Positions 1 to 9,290 of a stretch of 64,000 nucleotides of DNA are shown here, one piece after another. The translations under genes and the position numbers were made by a program. Source of the stretch: Acanthopleura granulata (Eukaryota; Mollusca; Polyplacophora; Chitonida; Chitonidae). Each line of letters starts with the position of its first letter. Position 1 is the stretch's first letter. The DNA is taken from the NCBI GenBank assembly GCA_016165875.1, contig JABBOT010000013.1:9683478-9747477 (forward strand), given 5' to 3'. Below the pieces are notes generated by a model that was given only the letters and a program-made list of their open reading frames with translations, made no database searches and was not told the origin of the DNA.

Positions 1-60
1 GACAGACATCTGGGTCATTACACCACGATGGGGCGGTAACCTGCTCGACACACGGGGCCC
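1..60 (-). mobile_element. SINE head cut by the window edge
   Basis: Only the tRNA-like 5' part of a minus-strand SINE is visible. Complete counterparts stand upstream of DHDH exon 1 at 20977-21208, 32251-32482 and 43669-43900. At the array edge only a head fragment remains (55581-55656). Confidence 0.85.
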
Positions 61-2161
61 CAACCGTACTATAAGATTACTCCAATAATTAACTTGATTT
101 ATCTAGGATTCTTTGGGATAACTGGGCTTTTGGTGACTGGGAGCAACCGGAAGCAACTCGCAACATTCGCCGATTGAAAGCCCTTTTAGTTTGATTGACT
201 ACTGGCAGCAAAAATGGGTTTCTGTAATGGGAGGAACTGGAGGCATCTCGGAGCATCCGGTCGGGCTGATTATTGCCAACCAAACTCACTTACCAGTTTC
301 TCGGAGTTGATCATATTCTACTTTTCTGCCACTGGAAGCATATGTATCTAATTCCGTGGATCTGAGTTTACTTTATCCCAGTTTGTCAGAGTTGCTCACG
401 ATCGTAAGGTTTTGCCAAAGCTTTCGGCATAAGCGTTACGATTTTAAACTCAGAATACTGACCTCAAAGCTCTGGGCTGTGATTTTTACCTTGTAATTTG
501 GGGCCCCGGGACCCCAGCCTAACGCGCTGGGATATGTTTTAATACACGAAGCTCCCACTTTTAAAACGGTTCGGTACTTTCAAATATCTTCCGGTGCAAC
601 ATACTGAGGACTCACCCTTGATAAGTCACGAAGCTTCCGGGACAACGCGGTCCCTGGACCCTCGCCTAATTTGCTTTGACAGGTTTACGTTTTGGAGTTC
701 CCACATTAAATTTTCTAAAACAAAAAGTGTATCCACCATGTTGTTGAACGGCTCAGTACTCTTCAAAGGCCTTCTCTTACTGCCCCGTCATGCCTGAGAA
801 CTCATTTACGGTTTTCTGGGAACATTCAACACATAGTTGGTACACGTTTTGAGACAGAATATAACCTGTGTAGTAGAAATTGCTAAAATGCCAATGCGCA
901 AATTCGCTTCGAAATTTCTTTCAATTCAAGAGTAGAAATTGTCTCACCACATTTTTATGAAGCCATCATCACCATCGCCTGTCCACTATAACATACATCG
1001 TCCACCTCCACAATCCAATTTTATTCTCCCTCACTCCAAATTTTTTTTTTGCTATATATAGATCCCAGTCACTGAAGTAACTTTATTGCTGTTAGAGTCT
1101 TTTGGAAAGTTTGATTGTACAAGTTAATGTGAAGTATACGTTTAAATTCGAATAATTTTGCCTTTTTTCATGTTGCTCTTAAATTAGCCTGTCCTTCTCA
1201 GTAAAAGCAGAAGTCACGGTAATAGTTATGTCCCTTTTACACATCAAAACGTAGCGACCGATCGGTGATCGTTTTAGAGTACAGAAAGTTACAGGAAAGC
1301 TTTGAATGTGTAGCTTACTGGATGAAACTAATACAAAATGGTATTCAATTACATCATACTTTATAGTATCTTGGCTGAAGCTGCTTTTACTTACAGATAA
1401 CATATCTCTTGTGTCTTTGAGGCGAGACTGAACAGTCGCCATGATGAATTCAATATGACCCCTTTGACAACTTTGATTCAATATGACCCGGTTGATTAGC
1501 CAATCAATATACTGCACTGGCCGAGAAATTTACTTGTGGGATAATAATATATTGAATTTAGACATTTGCAAAGTTAATATAAGTGAGACATTCGTGTATT
1601 GATTTATTTGATTGGTGTTTCACAATGTACTCAAGAGTATTTCACCTATACAACGGTGACCAGTGGGAGGAAACCGGGCAGAGCCTGGGGAAAACCTACG
1701 ACCCTCCGCAGACTGCTGACGGACCTTCCCACGAACGGCCAACATGACTTGAACTCTCAGCGACCGCATGAATCTGTGACAGGTACCTTGGTCAATTCCC
1801 CGCGCTGACGGGTTAGCTCCCACAGCATCGGAGGCCCCGACATTGATATGCCATTGTTAAAGCTTGAGGGGGTGTTGACAATGAGGCTGAGGAAACGAGT
1901 TGCTTTGATTACAATTTATTCGCAGTTTTCCGCATATAAAACAAAACAGATTTAACAATACATACACTGACATAAAATTTCAAATCCTGTGTACCACAAG
2001 AAACATTAATCAAAAAACATAGTGAGATTTTTACGTTTGAAGAACAATGCACGATGCTCTGAGGACGAAATAATTTAAAATGAGTTGATACACGGGGTAC
2101 TAGATACTATCTACCTCGTATTTAGTCATTCAGATATTTAGCCAATCATCTGATTGATTAA
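61..2161. other. Intergenic spacer of unit A
   Basis: Between DHDH genes. It holds a SINE, the AATAAA signal and several short open frames conserved between units. The best exon-like candidate on the minus strand is 1395-1442 (MATVQSRLKDTRDMLS, followed by a perfect GTAAGT donor, conserved in all five units). Further left, an open stretch at about 540-730 (VDTLFVLENLMWELQNV) and another at about 300-470 could be more exons, but in units A and B the latter has a TAA stop and the phase between the pieces does not fit. I do not recognise a protein. Counterparts: 9724-11808, 21218-23312, 32491-34578, 43910-45942. Confidence 0.4.
1601..1838 (-). mobile_element. SINE in the intergenic spacer, unit A
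   Basis: Diverged minus-strand SINE of the same family, ending at the right with GGGGCCTCCGATGCTGTGGG. It lies just past the likely polyadenylation signal of the gene. Orthologous copies: B 11248-11485, C 22753-22990, D 34018-34255, E 45383-45620. Confidence 0.85.
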
Positions 2162-2411
2162 TCAGTCGTCGGCGTCAAAACGTATCCCGACATCCTTCTT
2201 GACCTGATCCACCAATCCCATCACGCATTCGCTATGTGACATCGGCAACAAGGGACTCTCCGTCAGCCCTAAATGGAAGAGAGAATGATGGTCAATGGTC
2301 AGTCCTACGGGAACTCTGGAGGGGTGCGCTCTGACTGACTGACTGTATGGTGTCTTTACACATAACCAATGGGTTTGCAAAGTGCGGGTATCGGATGGAG
2401 TTCTTCGCCAA

Positions 2412-2636
2412 AATTAGCAACCTAGACCAAAAGGATTCAACACTGTGAACCATAATTAGCAACCTAAACCATAAGCGTTCATCACTCCTGAACCATAATT
2501 AGCAACCTAAACTATAAGAGTTGAAGACTACTGAAACATGCTTAGCAACCTAAACTATAAGACTTCATCACTGCTGAACCATAATTAGCAACCTAAACCA
2601 TAAGCGCCCATCACTAGTGAACCATAATTAGGTTTA
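2412..2636. repeat. 43-bp minisatellite in intron 6, copy A
   Basis: Five units of 43 bp of the type AATTAGCAACCTAAACCATA followed by AGCGTTCATCACTCCTGAAC and CAT. Matching arrays have different unit numbers: B 12060-12328 (six), C 23569-23745 (four), D 34833-35096 (six), E 46193-46370 (four). No similarity to any DHDH exon was seen. Confidence 0.85.
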
Positions 2637-3654
2637 TTAATAGGGACTTCTGAACGAACTTTATAATTTACAAGGCTGCACATATATATGATGCCAGATA
2701 TAAGAGGCTCAAATCTGCGAATAGCATGCAGGTTCAGACATTTACTTCAATGGTTTACATGTTTAATTTGGTGTTCTTGCTAAAAGGTCAAGCACAATAT
2801 TCTCACAATACAACTAACGGAGTCCACGTTTATCAGACCATGTGCCCAAGTTTATATAATGATAGCGACATGAAAAGAAAAGTACAGGGTACAGCACAAA
2901 ACGGGAATAACTTGTAAGAATCTCAAGTTCAAAAGCTTCAAGTGAAATGGTTCCGTACATATAACCCATACGTCAAACGTTTTATCGATGAACAGATGGA
3001 CCGACAAGGATATATCCTAAAACAGCCCGTCAGTATTGATGAGCTCATGTACAAAGACTGATGGCTCGTGGCTGGGAAAGTCTATTAGTCCATTGCCGGA
3101 GTGGTCTCTATCAAAGCTGTTTCATCTCAACTTTTCACTGGCCATGCCCCTGTTCGGATGTCTACCAGTGATTTTCCCGGTTGAGACTTGGTTGAGTCAG
3201 GTTGAAGCTGCTGGATAGGCCACTCTTGCTCAAGAACCCTTCGTAAATATGAGGCCAAGAAGAAGGATTTTCTTACACATTTCATCGTAAGATTTACCTT
3301 TGAGGATACACTGCCTCACGTGGTCGGCTTCATACGACAGGCCGCAGCTGTTCGGGAAGGTGAATTTGGCGTCCGTTTTCGGGAGGTCAAAGGTCACCCT
3401 CTCGGAGGGCAACATCACTTCTGTGGGGCACCACATGGGGCTACTGATCTATGTGGAAGTCAGAGAGGCATATGGCCGTTATATGACTACAATTGAATGT
3501 ATTCGCATAATTATTTCGTCGGTTATTATTTCAAAAAAATTATGAAAAATATTTAGCTTTCGATTTCGATTCACACTGCTCCATTTCAGTTTCCCAATGG
3601 TTGTTTTTGTACATAAAGAAAGAAAAGAACCTGATTTGAAACTATTGTGATCTG

Positions 3655-3793
3655 AGCTCACAGAGGCTCCCTCTCCGGCCGTATGCCGGAAGGTCAGCAA
3701 GCAACCTGCGCAACGCTTTCCCCGGGCTATGCCGACGTGGTAAAAGTTAATTAATTTTGAGCACTGCGTAAAACACCAATCAAAATAAATAAA
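3655..3793 (+). mobile_element. 5'-truncated SINE in intron 5, unit A
   Basis: The tRNA-like head is missing; the part from CTCACAGAGGCT to the CACCAATCAAAATAAATAAA tail remains. Orthologous copies: B 13370-13508, C 24789-24928, D 36115-36254, E 47420-47558. Confidence 0.8.
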
Positions 3794-3947
3794 TTGTGAT
3801 ATGTCTATGTATATATGATGACTGACAAAAGTGTTTAGGGGAATACATATCCTATATGCACAGATTCGACATGGGGAATCATAACAAACCTGGATCAGAT
3901 TATAGTATGTACTGGTATATTAAACCATATTTAAAATCCACCTCGCA

Positions 3948-4212
3948 GGGGCCTTCGTGGCTCAGTTGGTTAGCGCAGCGTAATGACCCGAAGCCTCCTA
4001 CCAATGCGGTCGCTGTGAGTTCAAGTCCTGCTTAAGCTGGCTTTCTCTCCGGCCGTACGTGAGAAGGTCTGGCAGCAATCTGCGGATGGTCGTGGGTTTC
4101 CCCCGGGCTCGATCCGGTTTCCTACCACCATAATGCTGGCCGACGTCGTAAAAGTGAAATATTCTTGAGTACGCTGTAAAACACCAATCAAACAAATAAA
4201 TAAATAAATAAA
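3948..4212 (+). mobile_element. Full-length tRNA-derived SINE (intron 5 insertion), unit A
   Basis: The head has an internal pol III promoter: box A-like TGGCTCAGTTGG and box B-like GAGTTCAAGTCC. A core with CTGCGGATGGTCGTGGGTTT follows, then TTGAGTACGCTGTAAAACACC and an (AAAT)n tail. It is not a working tRNA gene because the clover-leaf cannot close. Orthologous copies: B 13658-13923, C 25083-25346, D 36408-36672, E 47714-47975. B and E share a different head (GTCGATCAGAACA) from A, C and D. Confidence 0.9.
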
Positions 4213-4227
4213 GAGAAAAATAAATAA

Positions 4228-4797
4228 CTCACCTCGCTTTATCTGACCTTCTGTTCCGAGTACAGAAAAATAATACGAGAGACACTCCATTGATACAACA
4301 AAATCATCGCACAGCTATTTTCTCATATTTTGTCCCCAAAATAACGTAATTTAAACTCCATCTTGTAACTCACTTTTATCTGACTTTTTCTTCCCACAAA
4401 GTGTCATTTGTGCCCCAATTTCTAACTTACCCTTTCTTACCTTTTGTTCAGAATATAATCACGTCATTCGGCCCCCCCCCTCCCCAAATTCGTCACCTAC
4501 CTTTCCGTGGCACTTTGTTCCCAATAAAATAACCTCATTTGTGCACAAATCTCTGCCTTTATCTTACCTCTTGTCAGGATTAAAATAATGTTATTTATGC
4601 CTCAAATCCTCACTTACCTTTACCTCAACTTTTGTTCAGTATATAACGTCGTGTATGCCCCAACAAGTTATGTACCTTTCCGTGAACTTTTGTCCTCAAT
4701 ATAACAACCTTATTTGCACCTCCAACTAGTTATGTACCTTTATGTGAGCTTTTGTCCCAAATATAACAACGTTATATACCTTCAACTTGTCACTCAC
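4228..4797 (-). repeat. Exon 5-derived minisatellite in intron 5, copy A
   Basis: About nine units of 56-62 bp repeat the last part of exon 5 ([13 protein letters not shown]) with its donor. On the minus strand the donor-like GT sites follow exon-like ends at 4738, 4676, 4618, 4501, about 4431-4441, 4374 and about 4230 (GTACAT, GTAAGT, GTAGGT and GTGAGT types). The unit at 4557 has a damaged GC. The first extra unit is exactly 60 nt and open, coding [20 protein letters not shown]. Matching arrays: B about 13940-14506, C 25363-25932, D 36688-37258, E 47992-48559. Copy F has no such array. Confidence 0.8.
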
Positions 4798-5094
4798 CTT
4801 TATGTGGCCTTTTGTGCCGTATACAACCACCTCATTTGTACCCTGAAAAGCCTCGCTGTAGGTCAACTGAGCCATTCGGCCATCCTTGTATTTGAAAGTA
4901 ATACAAGCAGCTTCATCCAAATCTGAGAGGAAAGGAAACATCTTAGAGATAATATTACAACCGGCCAGATATAAGATATCAGTCTTTCTTTGCATTGTTT
5001 TCATGATATTGTGTGCTTGTATTAAATATGTCAACAGCAAATCATTTTGAGTCATTCTACACCACTGATATCTAGTATATTGCAGTTTTCATCA

Positions 5095-5310
5095 CGGCAA
5101 TTTTTTTTACCGAATTCTGATTACATGATGACACGGGGAGTGTAAGTTGTTATCTCTTAAACACTTACATGAACAGTTAGAATAAAACCCTAACAGTGGT
5201 AAATTGACAAGGGGCTGGATTTCACCCGTATCTTCTGGGCGACCATTCGCTGCTCCGGTTTTACTCCCTACGCTGTAGTCTTTCATATTTTATATTTTAC
5301 AGCGAACATC
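5095..5310 (-). repeat. Second dispersed repeat family, intron 4 copy, unit A
   Basis: Inverted relative of the intron 1 element: CACTTACATGAACAGTTAGA, AATAAAACCCTAACAGTGGT, then GGGGCTGGATTTCACCCGTA. It is present at the matching place in all units, so it predates the array. Confidence 0.5.
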
Positions 5311-5514
5311 CAAGTCTTGGGCTAAATGAAAAGGGGGTTTAAAAAGAACAGGGACAAAGCACCGTCCTTCAACGGGCTCCTAGCAAACCCTCTAAGTTAA
5401 AGGCTGGGTCAAATGCCAAACAACGTTTTTAACAACTTTGCAATTTTCAAGACACGTCACCTTGTTAATTTTCACTCCTGTGGCAACACATATCAACCTT
5501 GTGTTTCTATTTGA

Positions 5515-5733
5515 TGTATTTATTTAATTGAAAGTTTTTCTTTTACGTCGAATATTTACGCCCACCCATTATGGTGGGAGGGGACCCACGACCACCCGCA
5601 GGTTCCTGGCAGACCGTCCCACGTACGGCTGGAGTGGAAGCCAGCATGGGATGAACTCATAGCCACCATATCGGTGAGAGGCATCTGAGTCATTACGCTA
5701 CACTATCGCGTCTACCACAAGTGAAGCGGAGCC
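5515..5733 (-). mobile_element. Diverged SINE in intron 4, unit A
   Basis: An old minus-strand member of the family with recognisable core (GGGACCCACGACCACCCGCAG) and a heavily mutated head. The AAT microsatellite follows it. Orthologous copies: B 15224-15443, C 26640-26862, D 37974-38190, E 49275-49494. Confidence 0.75.
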
Positions 5734-5775
5734 GTGTCCCCTCCCAAGCCTCAAGGTTTAATTTGAGGATACCAC

Positions 5776-5776
<1 letters not shown>

Positions 5777-5836
<60 letters not shown>

Positions 5837-5889
5837 AAGTAATAATAATAATAATAATGATGATGATGATGATGATGATGAAGATGATG

Positions 5890-5985
<96 letters not shown>

Positions 5986-5986
5986 A
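5777..5986. repeat. AAT/AAC/ATG compound microsatellite in intron 4, copy A
   Basis: About 210 bp of trinucleotide repeats (AAT, AAC, ATG and AAT again) ending in AAAT tetramers. The poly-Asn, poly-Ile, poly-Leu and poly-Tyr open frames here are artefacts of it. It lies next to a SINE fragment (5515-5733), so it may have grown from the SINE tail. Confidence 0.95.
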
Positions 5987-6524
5987 GATACCATATAATC
6001 CGGTTTGCAAATATTCTACCACACAATAATTTATACCTCCGACCTTTGTCGCCTCCACGCTAACCTTGTCCGGCTTTCCAAACAGGAAGACGGCGATGTT
6101 AAGCGGGTAGACTCCAATGCTCAACAGAGCCCCATACTCCATGGCTTTGCTACCCAACTTCCTAATTGTACCCGCAGAGACTGCCAGCTGTGCAGTCAGC
6201 ATCCGGGCTTTTCCCACCGTCTCATTGGCCATCTCCTTCAAAACGCGGTTGAAAGCCGGGAAAAATCGAGTCCATACGCCCTGGAGGAATGAATATTGAT
6301 TTATAGATTTACTCTTTTACTTGATGGCTATTTAACTTCATGGGGAAATTGGTGCGGCCCTCACTGACTCGAATGGTGCAAGCCATGTCATACTGCAACT
6401 AACGGTTCTTTGACCAGTGAGGTCAGGTCGATATTTCAGTCATTCCGCTTTTACTTTGCAAGACATGCACGCATCTTGAGTCAGTGGGGTCAGCCGTATC
6501 ATGTGAGGAACGTATTAAATACGA

Positions 6525-6740
6525 ATGATTACGTCATATAGAGTAAAGTCAGAGCAGTAAGTCGTTACTTCCTAAAGCCTTACATGAACACTTAGAGTAA
6601 AACCCTAACTGAAGTAAATTGACAAGAGGCCGGATTTCGCCGGTAACGTGTGACTATTTCCCTACCATTACACGGTTGTCGCTCCTCTTGTTTTCTTCTT
6701 CGTGATGTAGTCATTTATATTACGTCTGAAGGCAATTTTA
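6525..6740 (-). repeat. Second dispersed repeat family, intron 3 copy, unit A
   Basis: Contains CTTACATGAACACTTAGAGT, AAATTGACAAGAGGCCGGAT and a GTGATGTAGTC end. In B, C, D and E about 20 bp between CACTTAGAGT and TTGACAAGAG are missing, whereas A retains AAAACCCTAACTGAAGTAAA. Confidence 0.5.
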
Positions 6741-6813
6741 TGCCTCTATATGACTACAGGGGATCAAACAGGGAACACGTGTAGTACACAAGCACTGCAG
6801 TGTTAAAGCAGAT

Positions 6814-7084
6814 TATTTATTTATTTCTTTATTTGATGGGTGTTTTACGCCGTACTCAAGAATATTTCACTTATACCACGGCGGCCAATATTATGGTGGG
6901 AGGAAACTGGGCAGAGCCCGGGGGAAACCCACGACCATCCGCAGCTTGTTGATAGACCTTCACACCTACGGCCTAAGAGGAAGCCAGCATAAGCTCGACT
7001 TGAACTCACAGCGATCGTATTGGTGGGAGCCTTCTGGGTCATTGCGCTGCGCCAACGCGCTACCCGACTGAGCCACGGAGGCCC
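6814..7084 (-). mobile_element. Full-length tRNA-derived SINE (intron 3 insertion), unit A
   Basis: Minus-strand SINE with head GGGCCTCCGTGGCTCAGTCG, box B-like GAGTTCAAGTCG, the same core as the intron 5 element, and a TTTATTTATT run (tail) at the left end. Orthologous copies: B 16427-16693, C 27770-28007 (about 40 bp internal deletion around box B), D 39081-39355, E 50421-50690. Confidence 0.9.
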
Positions 7085-7771
7085 AGTCAAAGCAGATAAC
7101 GACCTGCCTCACTACGATTTGGGTCCCATGTTGTATCACGTCAGAGTCTCCCACTGAACAAGACATGCAAGAGATCAACAGTAGACAAGTATGCTTGTCA
7201 CCAGATCCGAGCAAAGCCTTCAACCATCTTCAAGGCCAATGATGTCCTTTGCAAATTACCATTTTCTTTTTCACTGGGATCTCACTACATTCCAGCTCAA
7301 GTCATATTAATATCTGCATTCATGTTCACAGCACACAGTAGGTCTCTTCGTCATTTCCATATAGGTTAAGTATTCCTGAGATGCCGTTAGGCCATGGTTA
7401 TTCATTCATAGCAAGTTATATACGTATAAATTTTAACAGTATACGGAGATCACACTTATAGTAAATTAAAGTAAAACGAAATAGTCGCTCCCTGGCAACT
7501 TGCACCAAGCCATCTTCACGTTACCATACCAACAGTGCTTCTTGCCATGGTAGTTACGTGCTCTTAACGCTAAGACGACTTCGAGCAAGTGCGCCTTGAT
7601 GCCTTGCCTCCATAAAGAAAAGTTTCTTTTCCCTAGCCAGTGACGTCATTTCCTTCAGTTGTTTCAGGTTCATGGCGGCCGGTTTTTCAACGAGCACGTG
7701 CTTCCCATGGTTAAGGAACAGGACAGTGAGTTTGTGGTGCTCTTGGTGCATGGTCCCTATGTACACCACAT

Positions 7772-8100
7772 CTATAAGATAAACAAGGGCTAATGAGCAA
7801 TGTTCTCTGTGATACGCGCACCGTATCTGTGACATAAAAAAGAGTTATTTAGCAGTCTTCTCTGTGAATGGTGCCTGCATACACAATGACCTCGTCTGTA
7901 AGATAAACAAGAGTTATTTAGCAGTGTTCTCTGTGAATGGTGCCTATATACACCAGTGACCTCATCTGTAAGATAAACCAGAGTTATTTGGCGGAGCTCT
8001 CTGTGAATGGTGCCATTATATATCAGTGACCATATTTGCAAGATTATGAAGTGACTAGATGTATGGTGCCTTTACACACACCATGTTTAAGACAAACAAG
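7772..8100 (-). repeat. Exon 3-derived minisatellite in intron 2, copy A
   Basis: About five units of 51-70 bp follow one another directly upstream of the true exon 3 acceptor. On the minus strand each reads like the intron end plus the exon 3 start: TTTATCTTACAG, then a decayed version of the bases coding [11 protein letters not shown] (for example GTGTATATAGGCACCATTCA). Each unit so carries a potential 3' splice site. Matching arrays: B 17381-17770, C 28695-29010, D 40043-40420, E 51378-51690. B and D have one unit more than A, C and E. Confidence 0.8.
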
Positions 8101-8140
8101 ACATATCGAGCTCCGAATGACTATAATCTTAACTTCTGTA

Positions 8141-8383
8141 TTATTTTATTATTTATTATTTTATTTATTTGTTTTCTTTATTATTTAATTGCTGTTTTAC
8201 GACGTACTCGTTTCACGTATGCGACGGTGGCCAACATTATGCTGGAAGGAAACCACGGCCATCCGCAGGTTTTGTGGCAAACTTTCCCACATACGACCGG
8301 ACATGAAGCCATACCATAAGCTGAACTTGAACTCACAGCGACCGCATTTTGAAAGGCTCTTAGGTCATTCTGCTGCACTAGAC
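8141..8383 (-). mobile_element. 5'-truncated SINE in intron 2, unit A
   Basis: Minus-strand element with the tail run at the left and core CATCCGCAGGTTTTGTGGCA; its tRNA head is cut off at the right. Orthologous copies: B 17820-18062, C 29066-29313, D 40486-40730, E 51749-51994. Confidence 0.8.
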
Positions 8384-8874
8384 TTGTATTAATATAGGCC
8401 TTCTTCTGTTGGGTAACATATAGTTACTAAGTCCTGCATAATGCAAATGGCGTCAAAATACAAAAATAAACCATTATCTAGAGCGCCATAAGAATCGCTC
8501 TGATCAATGTTACCTCGCCCAAGGTGTCTTGAAATACTCACCTACATTAGCATCCTGGGCTAGTTCAATGTAAGAGCCGTAAGCCGTGGGGATTCCCCGC
8601 TCTTTGGCAAACTCCTGGGCCCGCGACAGGTCTCTCGCCGCCACAGCAACAGCCTATGAAAGATGAACACAGAGATATTAATGTGTCACGAGACCAGGAT
8701 TACGTGTCTGATCGATGAGACAATATAATTTTTCTCAACGACTACTGTTCCCTTTTAGGTTTGCACTTCGTCATTTAATTATTAAACTAAACAGGTACCA
8801 ACGATTACAACATGAAGAGCAAACCAAAACAGCGACGACGTATGATAGTTTACAAATGACACATGTATATAATA

Positions 8875-9290
8875 TGGTCCCTTGACAATTTACTTCAGTT
8901 AGGGTTCTGTCCTAGGTGTTCTGGTACATACACACAAAGTGACAACTTAGACATTCTCATTGCACCATGACTTGAGCACAGTTGGGTAGAAAATGCAGTG
9001 GTATTGAGAGAAATTTATTAGTCGTCACTGCTTCAGAGTTATTCAAAATGCTGCATCGTCGTTGCATTTAATTTAAACGCTAACAAAAAGTCAGTCACAA
9101 AAACAGTGTAAAGGGACGAGGCCTCAGGGATTAATATTACACCAGCAGTTTTATGCAGAAATACAATATAAAACACTAAAGCACACAGAGTAAAACCTGA
9201 GCAGTGTAATATTTAGCGAATATCAAATGATCGCACTTTACCGATGAAATCCGGCCTCGCGTCAGTTTACCGGAGTTAGGATTTTAGAGA
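8875..9290 (+). repeat. Second dispersed repeat family, intron 1 copy, unit A
   Basis: A MITE-like element, not tRNA-derived. Diagnostic pieces are TTGACAATTTACTTCAGTTA, GGGTTCTGTCC, GCACCATGACTTGAGCAC, then TTCAGAGTTATTCAAAATGC, and a second GATGAAATCCGGCCTCG block at the right. The same pieces occur at 57885-58200 and 60080-60325. Counterparts in the array: near 18545-18960, 29805-30210, 41215-41620 and 52500-52880. No open frame suggests a transposase. Confidence 0.55.

Larger units (their letters stand above)
2162..8653 (-). pseudogene. DHDH copy A, dihydrodiol dehydrogenase lacking exon 1
   Basis: Six of seven exons are present and open: exon 2 8542-8653, exon 3 7608-7771, exon 4 6037-6280, exon 5 4798-4922, exon 6 3298-3448, exon 7 2162-2268 with stop TGA. 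The splice phases are consistent throughout. Family marks include RDLSR (Arg37 and Arg41, coenzyme contacts in mammalian DHDH), YIGTMH, VEKP with Lys97, VWTRFF, GVYPLN with Tyr180, and SYEADHV near the end. The start exon, which encodes the dinucleotide-binding MATGWG segment, is missing because of a deletion whose junction is at 9721-9724. Asp176 is Ser. Met201 is Lys here. An AATAAA signal lies at 1915-1920, 242 bp past the stop. Unless a new first exon is used, this copy cannot make a full enzyme; with no internal stops, the loss looks recent. Confidence 0.85.

Noticed and set aside
2412..2636. Regular direct repeats of about 43 bp resembling a CRISPR array
   Set aside because: Units are contiguous without unique spacers, lie in an intron of a eukaryotic gene, and vary in the manner of a minisatellite.
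3036..3218. 60-84 codon plus-strand frame conserved in all units in intron 6
   Set aside because: Conservation follows from recent duplication of the whole unit; no motif, splice context or codon pattern supports it.
3948..4030. tRNA-like sequence with box A and box B
   Set aside because: It is the head of a SINE followed by core and AAAT tail; the acceptor and other stems do not pair, so it is not a tRNA gene.
5693..6241. Long open frames with poly-Asn, poly-Leu, poly-Ile and poly-Tyr runs around 5.7-6.2 kb and 15.4-15.9 kb
   Set aside because: They are the AAT/AAC microsatellite read in several frames, fused by chance to DHDH exon 4.
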